64,000 nt of DNA from Candidatus Heimdallarchaeota archaeon (GTDB lineage Archaea; Asgardarchaeota; Heimdallarchaeia; Heimdallarchaeales; Kariarchaeaceae), in assembly GCA_026702845.1 (NCBI GenBank), contig JADCLS010000007.1:1-64000 (forward strand), given 5' to 3'. Shown one piece after another: positions 33,558 through 43,263 of this stretch. The translations under genes were made by a program, and so were the position numbers. The notes beneath the pieces were generated by a model, which did no database searches, was not told the origin of the DNA, and saw nothing but the letters and a program-made list of their open reading frames with translations. Within the stretch, counting starts at the first letter, position 1, and every line of letters starts with the position of its first letter.

Positions 33558-36500
33558 ATGAATGCTAGTCAAGAATCCGATTTAAGATTTTCACCCGTAC
33601 AAGCTCGAAATGATTTTTCAAAGATGGAAGAGCGAATATTGGAATTTTGGGAATCTAATCTGGTATATGAAAAAACTCAGGAAATGAGAAAGCAAAAGGG
33701 AGATGTGTATACATGGCTCGAGGGGCCTCCTACGGCTAATAATGTACCACACATGGGCCATGGGTTAACTAGAACACTCAAAGATATAACACTGAGATAT
33801 CAAACCATGAAAGGAAAATATGTTATGCCACGAATAGGTGGATGGGATTGTCATGGATTACCCGTTGAGCTGGAGATAGAAAAGAAAATGGGTTTCAACT
33901 CCAAGAATGATATTGAGGCGTATGGAATAAAAGAATTCAATCAACTATGCCGTGATAGTGTCCTAAAGTATACAGATGACTGGGTCAGAATGAGTAAACG
34001 AATTGGTTTTTGGCTCGATCTCGATTCTTCTTATGTAACGATGACTGATAATTACATAGAAAGTGTGTGGTGGTCGCTAAAAACATTGTATGAGAAGGGT
34101 CTGGTCTATAAGGGTACTCGAGTAGCTCCTTACTGTTCACGATGCGGAACTACCCTTTCCTCTCATGAGATGGCACAGGGATATAAGGATGTTGTAGATC
34201 CATCCATATTCATAAAATTCAACTCTAAGGATATGGAAGGGGTAAAATATCTAGCTTGGACAACAACTCCATGGACCCTCCTCGCCAATGTTATGATAAC
34301 AGTGAATCCAGATCTGGATTATGTACTCGTGGATCATGAGGGAGAGAAGCTCCTTCTTGCAGAGGGATTATTAGAAAAGGCATTAAAATTGGGTAAAAAA
34401 TCCAAACGTCCTGAAGTTCTTCAGAGATGGAAGGGTCATGAACTCGAGGGTAAGGAGTACGAGCCACTATTTCCATTCTTTGCAGATATAGGTGGAAATG
34501 CATTTAAAGTGACATTGGCTGAGTATGTATCTTTAGAAAGTGGTTCAGGAATAGTACATTCAGCTCCTGCTTTTGGTGCTGATGATGCAGCCACTGGTAA
34601 CCGCTATGGTGTTCCTGTACTCAATCCAGTTGATCTTGAAGGTAAATTCAATGAAACCGTGCCTCCACTTGCAGGGATGTGGGTAAAGGATGCTGATAAA
34701 CAAATCATACGCATGTTAAAAGATGAAGGTAAGTTATTCAGAAGAGAAAATTATGAACACAGTTACCCCCACTGCTGGAGATGTGATACCCCATTATTGT
34801 ATTATGGAACAGAATCATGGTTCATATCAATGAGTAAATTGACAGATAACCTAGTTAAAAATAACAACAAAATATACTGGCAACCTCCATACATAAAGGA
34901 AGGGAGATTCGGGAACTTCATATCCAATGTTGTGGATTGGAACCTGTCACGAAGCCGATATTGGGGTACTCCAATGCCTGTTTGGAGCTGTAATAGTTGT
35001 GGTGAGTATGAATTTGTTGGTGGAAAAGAGGAATTAAAGAAGAAAGCTGGCAAATTACCCAAGGAATTTGAACTTCATAGGCCTTATGTGGATGAAGTAA
35101 CCTGGAAATGCAGTTGTGGTGGTACAAAGGTTAGAGAGGAGTATGTGATAGATACCTGGTATGATTCAGGTGCAGCACCATTTGCCCAATTTCACTACCC
35201 ATTTGAGAACAAAGAGATGTTTGAGAATGTATTCCCATATGATTTCATAACTGAAGCCATAGATCAGACACGTGGTTGGTTTTACTCATTATTAGCCATA
35301 AGCACTGCATTATTTGATAATACTTCATTCAAAAGTGTGCTGTGTATGAATCATGTTCTGGCTGAAGATGGGGCAAAGATGAGTAAAAGTAAAGGCAATA
35401 CTATAGAGCCACAAGAGATGTTTGATGCTGCCGGTGCTGATGCCACTAGATGGTACTTAAGTTTCAATCCAGCTTGGAACCCCATGCGATTCGGTACTAA
35501 ATTAGTGCTCGAAGCACAACGTAGAGTAATAAACACACTTTGGAATGTCTACAGTTTCTTTGTCACCAATGCTAATGTGGATAACTATAATCCTGACAAA
35601 AGAATGAAAGTCAAGGAAAGAAGTGAGATAGATAGATGGATATTATCAAGGCTCCAAGGTGTGATAGATGAGGTTGAGAAGGGGTATAGTGAATTAGCCT
35701 TTCATTCATCAACTAAGGCACTGGATTATTTCATCCTTGAAGAGCTTAGTAATTGGTATGTTCGGAGATCAAGACGTCGGTTTTATTCTGGAGAGATGAC
35801 AGATGACAAAAAGTCTGGATATGATACTCTATATGAGGTACTAACCACTCTTTCACTTATAATGGCTCCAGTCACACCCTATCTTTCTGAAGAAATATAT
35901 CAAAACCTAGAACGTCGTCTTGATGCTTCCAAACCACTATCACTACATATGGAGTTATTCCCAACGTCAAACAAAAAACTGGTCGATGTAAAACTAGAGG
36001 AAAAGATGGCATTAGCCTTAGCTGTCACAAATGCTGGAAGATCTGCTAGAGCAGAAGCGGGTATAAAGGCACGACAACCATTATCTGAAATGATGGTTGT
36101 ACTTGAAAAGGGAGAGGAGATTTCTCCCGAGCTGGTACATGTTCTCAAGCATGAGATAAATGTCAAGGAGTTAAAACAAGTGAAATCTGATGAAGGCTTG
36201 GTTAATTACTGGGTACAACCAATGCTAAAAGTCCTGGCCCCTCAAGTGAAGGGAGAGATAAGAGTCATAAAGGATCATCTTGAGAACTTAGGAAAAGAGG
36301 AAGCAAAACGAGTTGTACAGTCAATCAATCGTACTGGGTCAGTTGAGATGACTATAAATGGCAATGACTGGGAATTTAATTCAGAAGAGTTACTAGTTCA
36401 TCAGGAATCAACTGAAGGATATGCTATGGGTACTAATCGAAATGTTAGTGTTTTCATAAAGACTGAATTAACCGAAGAGTTAGTGCTTGAAGGGTTCTCA

Positions 36501-36737
36501 CGAGGTATAGTGAGATATATCCAAGAGATGAGAAAGCAAAAGGATTTTGATTATCTGGATCGTATCACAGTGTCTCTTCATTCAGATGATGCAATGCTAG
36601 GAAATGCCCTTAAATCATTCAAATCATACATCATGAATGAAACACAGGCTGATAGTCTAACTGTTAAGAAAAGCTCCAAAGCAGATGAATTCGAGATAGA
36701 CGGTATCACAGTACGAATTTATGTTGAACGAGTCTAA
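33558..36737 (+). CDS. ileS: Isoleucyl-tRNA synthetase
   Basis: A 1059-residue class I aminoacyl-tRNA synthetase that charges tRNA-Ile. The HIGH motif is HMGH (65-68) and KMSKS is at 607-611. Between them is the editing CP1 domain with TTTPWTLLAN and GSGIVHSAPAFG. SWFISMSKL and DVWNLSRSRYWGTP-like segments and AIDQTRGWFY identify the Ile enzyme of the archaeal/eukaryotic type. The C-terminal anticodon region (about 680-1059) is complete. Full length is normal. A GAGGT ribosome site lies eight bases before ATG and a TATAAAT box about 30 bases upstream. Essential gene, monocistronic. Confidence 0.97.
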   Translation: MNASQESDLRFSPVQARNDFSKMEERILEFWESNLVYEKTQEMRKQKGDVYTWLEGPPTANNVPHMGHGLTRTLKDITLRYQTMKGKYVMPRIGGWDCHGLPVELEIEKKMGFNSKNDIEAYGIKEFNQLCRDSVLKYTDDWVRMSKRIGFWLDLDSSYVTMTDNYIESVWWSLKTLYEKGLVYKGTRVAPYCSRCGTTLSSHEMAQGYKDVVDPSIFIKFNSKDMEGVKYLAWTTTPWTLLANVMITVNPDLDYVLVDHEGEKLLLAEGLLEKALKLGKKSKRPEVLQRWKGHELEGKEYEPLFPFFADIGGNAFKVTLAEYVSLESGSGIVHSAPAFGADDAATGNRYGVPVLNPVDLEGKFNETVPPLAGMWVKDADKQIIRMLKDEGKLFRRENYEHSYPHCWRCDTPLLYYGTESWFISMSKLTDNLVKNNNKIYWQPPYIKEGRFGNFISNVVDWNLSRSRYWGTPMPVWSCNSCGEYEFVGGKEELKKKAGKLPKEFELHRPYVDEVTWKCSCGGTKVREEYVIDTWYDSGAAPFAQFHYPFENKEMFENVFPYDFITEAIDQTRGWFYSLLAISTALFDNTSFKSVLCMNHVLAEDGAKMSKSKGNTIEPQEMFDAAGADATRWYLSFNPAWNPMRFGTKLVLEAQRRVINTLWNVYSFFVTNANVDNYNPDKRMKVKERSEIDRWILSRLQGVIDEVEKGYSELAFHSSTKALDYFILEELSNWYVRRSRRRFYSGEMTDDKKSGYDTLYEVLTTLSLIMAPVTPYLSEEIYQNLERRLDASKPLSLHMELFPTSNKKLVDVKLEEKMALALAVTNAGRSARAEAGIKARQPLSEMMVVLEKGEEISPELVHVLKHEINVKELKQVKSDEGLVNYWVQPMLKVLAPQVKGEIRVIKDHLENLGKEEAKRVVQSINRTGSVEMTINGNDWEFNSEELLVHQESTEGYAMGTNRNVSVFIKTELTEELVLEGFSRGIVRYIQEMRKQKDFDYLDRITVSLHSDDAMLGNALKSFKSYIMNETQADSLTVKKSSKADEFEIDGITVRIYVERV

Positions 36738-36813
36738 AATCTAAAATCTATTACATAATGTCAAATATACTCCTATTTAAATGAGAAAATAAATACATCA
36801 ATGAGGACTAAAG

Positions 36814-37506
36814 ATGAGCAACTATGAGTCACTTGATCTTGAGGAAAGAATAAAATCATTTCTCATTGTAGGAGAGACTCTAGATGATACCTATACCTAT
36901 ACTGTATTTGATAAACGGAATATACTTATAGCTATCATAATGATTTTGAGTACAATATATTCTCTTACACAGGCAGTATCAAATGGATTTTTTTGGTTTT
37001 TTCTCTCTTTTGCATTCCTAATTGGATTTTTATACTATACAAGTAACTCAAAAAAAATGATCATCTATGCGATCACAAAATATCGAATAATCCGGATGGA
37101 GAGAAATATATTCAGCAAATATCTATTCAGATCCTCTAATCTGATGGGCTTCAGAGATTTACATTATGAACACGTTGAGAGTATAAATATCGGTCCACCA
37201 CAAGTAAAAATACCATTTTTTTTTGTATCCATTTTTGGAATTGCTACAGGCTGGTTGATTCTTGATCTAATTGAGCAATTGAGTTTGCTACCATCGAATT
37301 ATAATTTCTTTAGACTTGTAGCCTTATTAGTGATTAGTTCTGCATTTGTTAACCTATTTTTCATGCTACCATTAGCGGGAGTATCAGTTGTTATCAACAG
37401 TGTTTCCGGTTCAAAAATGGATTTTCCTGAGAAAAGTACTCCAAAAGCATTTATCTCACAATTGCTCATAAATTGTCGAACCTTTCTTAGTTTTGGGGCA
37501 GAGTGA
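36814..37506 (+). CDS. Membrane protein with PH-like domain
   Basis: A 230-residue protein with about four transmembrane helices. Two precede and two follow a short sheet-like cytosolic part. That part reads KMIIYAITKYRIIRMERNIF and LHYEHVESINIGPPQ, the TxxRIIxxxR and I-x-Y/H-x-x-V-x-S-I pattern of bacterial PH-type domains. It ends at FLSFGAE, seven bases before the next gene, with which it forms an operon. Function unknown; a scaffold for the following large membrane protein is plausible. Confidence 0.75.
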   Translation: MSNYESLDLEERIKSFLIVGETLDDTYTYTVFDKRNILIAIIMILSTIYSLTQAVSNGFFWFFLSFAFLIGFLYYTSNSKKMIIYAITKYRIIRMERNIFSKYLFRSSNLMGFRDLHYEHVESINIGPPQVKIPFFFVSIFGIATGWLILDLIEQLSLLPSNYNFFRLVALLVISSAFVNLFFMLPLAGVSVVINSVSGSKMDFPEKSTPKAFISQLLINCRTFLSFGAE

Positions 37507-37512
37507 TTAGCA

Positions 37513-39558
37513 ATGTTCACCAATATTAGACCACTCAATAGATATGGAAGAGAAAGAAATACCAGTGCGGTGTTCATAGATAGGGCTCGTGAAACTTTAG
37601 TCGATACGATAACTGGTGAAGAAAGACTTAATTGGATCCTAAGTACAGGTTCCATTCTAATTTTGGTGAAACTTCTTTCTGGCAATCTTCAAGGTCTAAT
37701 ATTTACCATTGTTTGCTTTTATGGCTTATATCTCGCTTCTTGCGTTCAAACAGTGTTTACATTTACTGAATCTAGAGTAATTAGTATTAGGAAATTTGAG
37801 TACCCTAGATTAGTCAGAATTTTTGGGATAATATTCCTGGTAGTAACATTTATCACCTTTTTCAGCTTCTTTTCTGTTATCACAGAAGAGATAATTGAAT
37901 CTAGACTACAGATTTTGGCCTCAATATTTCATTTACTTGATGTACTTCCACTGCTCAGCTTACAATACTTTAACTTTTTCACAACTAATTTTTCATTTAT
38001 TAGATTATTTGATCTTAGTCTTAGTATACTCATCAATTTGTGGTTGGGTCTGTTCTTGTTGAATATCAACTATCAGTTTAAAGAGGTAAATTATTCACAA
38101 ATAAGTGATAGTTTGATGAAAAGGTCAACTAGGTCGTCAATACAAAGAAGTATTCTCCTACATCTTCTTATATTGGTCCTAATACTTGCAACAGGACAGA
38201 TTTCATTGATTAATCTGTTCTGGATATTTCTCATTCAATTGTGGCTACCTAAGCATCAAATCTCAGTAATCTCTTTTTATGGACATTCTGGTCGTGCAGT
38301 GTTACCAAAACTGTATTTTGAGAATTATCAGTATCATAGAATAGTACGAGTCTGTTCCAAGTTATTTAACTGGGGAATGAATGAATCAGGGGAGAATTTC
38401 CCTCTAGATGTCATACCCATGGACGTAGTCAGCAATTATGAAACAGGGTTACGAGCATCTTTAGGATCTGCACTTAATAGGGGAAATATTTTAGGTATGT
38501 TTATCGGTTTAATAATAAATATTGTTGTGATCTATCGCTTGTTTAATTTTGCATATACGTTTAATAGATCGACTTTACCTACCGTCTGGGGAGTTATGTT
38601 TTTTATAATTATTGCGATAATTATTTTTTTCTTCTTTCTGAGGTTAATTGATAAGGTCATCATCAGGTTACAAAAAGAAGAAAGCTTAATGATTGGAAAT
38701 GGGTTTATAGGGAGGTGGAGAGACCCTAATCTATGGATAATTAAAGGAGATAAACTTGAAGGAAAAAGAAATAAGAAGAATACTCTACAGGATATTTTCT
38801 CCTATGAACGTACAACAGGGTTTAATATTGCCTGGAGGACAGTTATTTTTGTTTCTACACTGATTATTTTCGCTCTATTCATTCTCTTCTGGATTTCGGT
38901 AGGTGCCTTGAATGTTTCAAAAGCTGTCTATGTTCTGCCTTTTCTTTTTGGTCTAGGATTGGATTTCCTATCAACAAAAGCAAATTATGAATTAGGTTTC
39001 TTTATTGTTTCAAGTTTTGTTGTTTGGATACTCATATATTATCTCTACCCTCGTAGATATGCCGCATCCCGTCCAAAATTGGTATTCTCTATAGAACATA
39101 TGGCTAATCTCACTGTGATCATGAAAAATCAGGAGGATTTAGAGGATGCTATGAAGCAATTCTCTCAATGTATCATCACTACCTCACGTCCTGACAGAAG
39201 AAAAACACCAGGGAGACCGGGAAGTTTCCTCATAAAAGCAGAGTTACTGAATTTTTGGAGTTCAAGAGAGCGATTGATTCAGTTCCAAATTGGGCAGAAT
39301 AACAGATATTCTGCAGTTATTCCAATGAATGATGTTGGCTCGGATAAAGAAGTAACACTGTTAGATGATATCCGTGTATCTGGTCAATCTGGCATGCCCA
39401 AAGTTAGTATGTGTACTTATGTGAAACGACAAGAAGAACTTATTCAAGTACATGAAGAAGTATTTGAACTTGAGCAAACGGAATCTATCCGTTCGATTAT
39501 TATCAATCCAGAACTTTCAATTACAATAAAATTCACAATTCTCGGTTCGTATAGTTAA
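37513..39558 (+). CDS. Large multi-spanning membrane protein, 681 aa
   Basis: I do not recognise a family. About ten or more hydrophobic helices are interspersed with soluble parts. An N-terminal piece has VFTFTESRVISIRKFEYP, similar in style to the PH-like motif of the upstream protein. A central part carries AVLPKLYFENYQYHRIVRVCSKLFNWG. A C-terminal beta-rich soluble domain (about 520-681) includes FSIEHMANLTVIMKNQED and FQIGQNNRYSAVIP. It begins seven bases after the upstream PH-like gene, so they are likely co-transcribed. It may be a membrane complex of two PH-like proteins. Confidence 0.75.
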   Translation: MFTNIRPLNRYGRERNTSAVFIDRARETLVDTITGEERLNWILSTGSILILVKLLSGNLQGLIFTIVCFYGLYLASCVQTVFTFTESRVISIRKFEYPRLVRIFGIIFLVVTFITFFSFFSVITEEIIESRLQILASIFHLLDVLPLLSLQYFNFFTTNFSFIRLFDLSLSILINLWLGLFLLNINYQFKEVNYSQISDSLMKRSTRSSIQRSILLHLLILVLILATGQISLINLFWIFLIQLWLPKHQISVISFYGHSGRAVLPKLYFENYQYHRIVRVCSKLFNWGMNESGENFPLDVIPMDVVSNYETGLRASLGSALNRGNILGMFIGLIINIVVIYRLFNFAYTFNRSTLPTVWGVMFFIIIAIIIFFFFLRLIDKVIIRLQKEESLMIGNGFIGRWRDPNLWIIKGDKLEGKRNKKNTLQDIFSYERTTGFNIAWRTVIFVSTLIIFALFILFWISVGALNVSKAVYVLPFLFGLGLDFLSTKANYELGFFIVSSFVVWILIYYLYPRRYAASRPKLVFSIEHMANLTVIMKNQEDLEDAMKQFSQCIITTSRPDRRKTPGRPGSFLIKAELLNFWSSRERLIQFQIGQNNRYSAVIPMNDVGSDKEVTLLDDIRVSGQSGMPKVSMCTYVKRQEELIQVHEEVFELEQTESIRSIIINPELSITIKFTILGSYS

Positions 39559-39571
39559 ATGGCGCTTTATG

Positions 39572-39757
39572 TCACTCTACTTTCTTTTTCCACCAGCTTA
39601 TTTTGATTTTTGTCGAAGTACATTTTGGACAGGAGGCAACAGCAGAATGAATCCCAGAATTTGCTTGTTTGATGAACTTTGCATCGTTAAATCTCTCTCC
39701 ACAATCAAGGCACCGGTAATGATCAGGTCTACTTACTTTATCTTCTCTAGCTGACAT
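39572..39757 (-). CDS. Small zinc-ribbon protein, 61 aa
   Basis: The protein has two Cys pairs, CLDCGERF and CPKCTSTK, spaced about 25 residues apart. This is a classic zinc ribbon. It ends in a basic WWKKKVE. It lies between convergent genes and has an AT-rich upstream region with an eleven-T run further right (39825-39835). Its length, good start and paired cysteines make it a real gene although the partner is unknown. It might bind RNA or protein. Confidence 0.75.
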   Translation of the reverse strand: MSAREDKVSRPDHYRCLDCGERFNDAKFIKQANSGIHSAVASCPKCTSTKIKISWWKKKVE

Positions 39758-39947
39758 CTTTATAACGTATTTTTTTATTCCTTTTATTTGTATTTAGATC
39801 TCGAAATTATTTTGTTGTAATTGATTTTTTTTTTTGATGTAGAGGTATCTATTATTACTTTTCAGCAAAATAAAGTACACAAGTATATTTCTCGCGCATC
39901 TCTTAATAAACTTTAAACGAGGCAAATTTTTACAACCACTGTAGACT

Positions 39948-40445
39948 ATGTCGTTTGTATCTAATTACATTGAGAACCCTACCGGTAGAAGTTTTATCCT
40001 ATCCTCATTTATAGTTGCAGTTATGTTCACTATACTGTGGTTAATACCATTTGCACCTTACGAGGAGGGGAAGTGGTACTTATTCTTGTACAAGGATGTT
40101 AATATAACCCCAGATGATAGATTTAATGTGGGCTTAGTAATAATTGACATTTTACTTCTTCTGATTTTCTTTTTCCACCTTGTTGTCGCTTTTGGCAACT
40201 CCGCAGAGATGAGGAATACCCTTCCTGGATGGTCAGAAGTGCTTTTCCCATTCGTTATCACACTAGCCATTGCAGCATTCCAACCTCGTTTTGGTATTAC
40301 AGGAAGTTTATCTGGTGGTGAAGAGGATCTTGGTTTTAATCATTTCACAGCTGATATGCAAATCTGGATATTTTGGACTACTTTCGTGCTTTCATTGGGA
40401 CTGATATATTATTTTGTGAATTCCGGGCCCAAAGATGACAAATAA
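39948..40445 (+). CDS. Four-helix membrane protein, 165 aa
   Basis: A 165-residue protein with four hydrophobic segments (FILSSFIVAVMFTILWLIPFA, VGLVIIDILLLLIFFFHLVVAFG, VLFPFVITLAIAAF, IWIFWTTFVLSLGLIYYFVN) and a short charged end. It has no recognised motif. ATG 39948 follows a CTTTAAAC box at about 39909-39916. The next gene (SBDS) begins 110 bases later on the same strand but with its own AT-rich leader. Confidence 0.65.
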   Translation: MSFVSNYIENPTGRSFILSSFIVAVMFTILWLIPFAPYEEGKWYLFLYKDVNITPDDRFNVGLVIIDILLLLIFFFHLVVAFGNSAEMRNTLPGWSEVLFPFVITLAIAAFQPRFGITGSLSGGEEDLGFNHFTADMQIWIFWTTFVLSLGLIYYFVNSGPKDDK

Positions 40446-40555
40446 TGCATTTGTTTCGAAACCGATAAGAATTTAGGATAAAGAAAAAAATTAACTAGAG
40501 CAATATACTTCAACTTATATTTAATATGGTTTAATTGTGATATAGGTAAAAAATT

Positions 40556-41296
40556 ATGAGCTTCAATCGATCTCCCGGAGATAGGTCTACTAGAGTAGAC
40601 CTTGGAAATTTAACATTAGTGAAGTACAGTACTCATGGAAAGAAGTTAGAGATCATTGTGGAACCAGAAAAAGCTTGGTTATTCACTCAAGGTGAAGACA
40701 TTCCATTAGATGAAATTGTTGAGGGTTACACAGTATTCGAAAATATATCCAAAGGCCTCAAGGCTGATTTAGAAACATTATCTGAAATTTTTGGAACAGA
40801 TAATGAACGAGAGATTATAATCCATATACTCCAGAAAGGAAGTCTTCAACTCACACAGGAACAAAGAAAGCAGTTTCTTAAGGAAAAGAGAGAAGAAATT
40901 ATCGAATTTCTGGTGTCTCGAGGAGTTAACCCTAAGACAAAGAGCCCCCATCCTGCCTCACGAATTGAGAAGGCTATGGATGAGGCTGGTGTGAAGATAA
41001 ACCGAAATGAACCAGCCGTGGATCAAGCTATGAGAATTATCAAAGAGATCCAAAGTATTATTCCCATAAAAATTGAAACTGCCACAATAGAATTTATCGT
41101 TCCTGCAATATTGAGCGGAAAGATGTATGGCATGATTAAGGGATATGGCGATGTCTTAAATGAAAGCTGGGGTTCTGATGGTTCTTTAACAATAATTTCC
41201 AGAGTTCCTGCTGGACTGGTCGCAAATATTCTCGAGGAATTAAGTGACCAATCTAAGGGTAAAATACGAGCTACGGTAATTGAAAGATCCGAGTAA
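40556..41296 (+). CDS. sbds: SBDS-family ribosome maturation protein
   Basis: A 246-residue protein with the three SBDS domains. The N-terminal domain has LTLVKYSTHGKKLEIIVEPEKAWLF and KGLKADLETLSEIFGT. The central helical domain has EKRE..VEFLVSRGVNP and PHPASRIEKAMDEAGV. The C-terminal ferredoxin-like part ends GSLTIISRVPAGL. Eukaryotic SBDS releases eIF6 from 60S subunits with EFL1. The archaeal gene is the usual neighbour of exosome genes, as here (23 bases before rrp4), supporting a ribosome-maturation role coupled with RNA processing. Confidence 0.95.
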   Translation: MSFNRSPGDRSTRVDLGNLTLVKYSTHGKKLEIIVEPEKAWLFTQGEDIPLDEIVEGYTVFENISKGLKADLETLSEIFGTDNEREIIIHILQKGSLQLTQEQRKQFLKEKREEIIEFLVSRGVNPKTKSPHPASRIEKAMDEAGVKINRNEPAVDQAMRIIKEIQSIIPIKIETATIEFIVPAILSGKMYGMIKGYGDVLNESWGSDGSLTIISRVPAGLVANILEELSDQSKGKIRATVIERSE

Positions 41297-41319
41297 AAGC
41301 TCATAGGATATGATATTTT

Positions 41320-42018
41320 ATGACAATAAACATAGAAAATAAAGAAATTGTAGTTCCTGGCCAATTGATAGCCAAGGGAGACTACAAAGCAGGTAATGGT
41401 GTCATCAAAAGGGATGATGAGTTTTACCCCTCAATTGTAGGGGTATTTGGATTCTATGACCAAAAAAATGAACTTCGTGTGAGACCATTACAAGGACGTT
41501 ACTTTCCCAAAATAGGAGATTTTGTAATTGGATATATTGAGGACGTAAAACTCACCTCATGGGATGTCCATATCAAAGGTCCCTATACCGGAATTCTATT
41601 AGCATCAAATGCTGTAAGAGGTCGATTTGATCCAATAAAAGATGATGCCCGTAGAATATTCGATATTGGAGATGTCATCCGTGCAGAAATATTGTCCTTT
41701 GACAGGACGAGAGATCCACAACTCACCACCTCAGATAGAGGATTAGGAAAATTATCTGGCGGAAGAATTGTTGATATCAACCCCAATCACATTCCACGAC
41801 TTGTAGGAAGGAAGGGCTCAATGATCTCAATGATTAAAAAGTATACAGACTGTCGCATTCTAGTTGGACAAAATGGTCGTGTTTGGGTAAAATCAGACAA
41901 AATAGAAAATGAGGAATTAGCTCTTCATGCCATCCAACAAGTATCACGTGAGGCACATGTAAGTGGTCTTACTGACCGCATCAAAGCTCTCCTAGAAGAG
42001 CATACAACAAATAGGTGA
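41320..42018 (+). CDS. rrp4: Exosome complex RNA-binding protein Rrp4
   Basis: A 232-residue cap subunit of the archaeal exosome. It has an N-terminal domain (VVPGQLIAKGDYKAGNGV), an S1 domain (IGDFVIGYIEDVKLTSWDVHI), and a KH domain with IPRLVGRKGSMISMI. Rrp4 forms the RNA entry ring on Rrp41-Rrp42. The stop overlaps the following rrp41 region, whose ATG lies five bases after the stop. The SBDS-rrp4-rrp41-rrp42 order is the standard archaeal one. Confidence 0.96.
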   Translation: MTINIENKEIVVPGQLIAKGDYKAGNGVIKRDDEFYPSIVGVFGFYDQKNELRVRPLQGRYFPKIGDFVIGYIEDVKLTSWDVHIKGPYTGILLASNAVRGRFDPIKDDARRIFDIGDVIRAEILSFDRTRDPQLTTSDRGLGKLSGGRIVDINPNHIPRLVGRKGSMISMIKKYTDCRILVGQNGRVWVKSDKIENEELALHAIQQVSREAHVSGLTDRIKALLEEHTTNR

Positions 42019-42023
42019 ACATA

Positions 42024-43262
42024 ATGACTGAAGAATCAATACGACCTGATGGTCGACAAATTAAACAATTACGAGATTTACATGTGGAAGTAGGAAATCT
42101 GTCTAGAGCTGATGGCTCAGCAAAAGTACGTTTGGGAAAGAACATGGCAATTGCTAGTGTTTTTGGCCCAAGAGAACAACATCCTAAATTTCTAGCCAAA
42201 TCTGATCGGGCTACCGTACGAATTAATTATAGAATGGCTACTTTCTCTGTGAATGATTACAAAAAATCCTTTCCATCAAGAAGAGAAAAGGAGATCTCTA
42301 AGGTTCTCTCGGAGGCCTTTGAATCTGTTGTGATTACAAAACATTTCCCTCGCTCAGCAATCGATGTGCATGTACAGTTGTTTGAGAGTGATGGAGGAAC
42401 AAGAACAGCAGCCGCAATTGCAGTAAGTGCAGCTCTAGCTGATGCAGGTATACCCATGAGGGATCTGATTGGTGGAATTGCCTCGGGTATATATCAAGAT
42501 GAAGTTTGTTTGGACCTATGTGGCCAAGAGGATATGAAGGGTACAGGTGATATGCCAATACTCTACGCACCAGAATTGGATGAAGTATCTCTCTTCCAGC
42601 TTGATGGGAAATTCACCTTTGATCAATTCAAAGATGCATTCTACACCTCAATTGAAGCAATCAAGTACATTGTAAAGGTAATCCAAGATGCATTACGCAT
42701 GAAATACCTCAACATAAAAGAGGAAGCAGATGTTGATGAGGAAGATGATCAGGATGATATCCAGACATTTATCCAAGATGAATTCATCTCTGCAAGCGGA
42801 GAGGATTCTGAAGAAGATGAAGAATCAGGAGGAGATCCTGAGGTGGAAACCGTAGATGAACCGGTTGAGGAAGATGTAACCCCACCATTCCCTTCAAGAA
42901 TTGCATCAAGTTTTGATCCTGATGATGATCCCTTGGATGAGGAAACTGATAGTACTGAAGAGATCTCAGAAGTAGTTGATATTCCTGCCCCTAAAGCCGA
43001 ATCAACAGATGAGGAAAAGGTAGAAGCTGAAATAGTTACTGAAGAACCCTCAACCACAATGGAAGTTACAGAACCCACCAAAGATGATGCTACTGAGGAA
43101 CCCACTCCTGAAACCGAGAAGAACGAGGAAACACAGGTACAAAGCAATGAGAATTCCGCATGGTATGATCAGGCTTTAGGCTTGAAACCAATGGGTGGTA
43201 AACCAAAGCACGAGGATGATGTCATGAGAGACATAGAATATTCATTCGAGGAGGATCAATAA
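42024..43262 (+). CDS. rrp41: Exosome catalytic subunit Rrp41 with long acidic C-terminal tail
   Basis: A 412-residue protein. Residues 1-232 are a normal RNase PH-type Rrp41, the phosphorolytic 3'-5' exonuclease subunit. It has RPDGRQIKQLRD at the start, GTRTAAAIAVSAALAD, and the catalytic region with D170 in QED and D176 in GTGDMP. From about residue 233 a 180-residue tail is dominated by Glu, Asp, Thr and Ser, ending in a conserved-looking WYDQALGLKPMGG and a final acidic helix. Most archaeal Rrp41 proteins end near 245 residues. The start ATG 42024 is preferred over an upstream GTG. Confidence 0.95.
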   Translation: MTEESIRPDGRQIKQLRDLHVEVGNLSRADGSAKVRLGKNMAIASVFGPREQHPKFLAKSDRATVRINYRMATFSVNDYKKSFPSRREKEISKVLSEAFESVVITKHFPRSAIDVHVQLFESDGGTRTAAAIAVSAALADAGIPMRDLIGGIASGIYQDEVCLDLCGQEDMKGTGDMPILYAPELDEVSLFQLDGKFTFDQFKDAFYTSIEAIKYIVKVIQDALRMKYLNIKEEADVDEEDDQDDIQTFIQDEFISASGEDSEEDEESGGDPEVETVDEPVEEDVTPPFPSRIASSFDPDDDPLDEETDSTEEISEVVDIPAPKAESTDEEKVEAEIVTEEPSTTMEVTEPTKDDATEEPTPETEKNEETQVQSNENSAWYDQALGLKPMGGKPKHEDDVMRDIEYSFEEDQ

Positions 43263-43263
43263 G

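Noticed and set aside
39825..39835. Eleven-T run as a terminator for the large membrane operon
   Set aside because: It lies over 260 bases past the stop and beyond an intervening minus-strand gene, so the assignment is not supported.
42749..43147. Ser-rich minus-strand frame opposite the rrp41 tail
   Set aside because: It is the antisense of the Glu/Asp-rich tail, which gives runs of Ser and Val.
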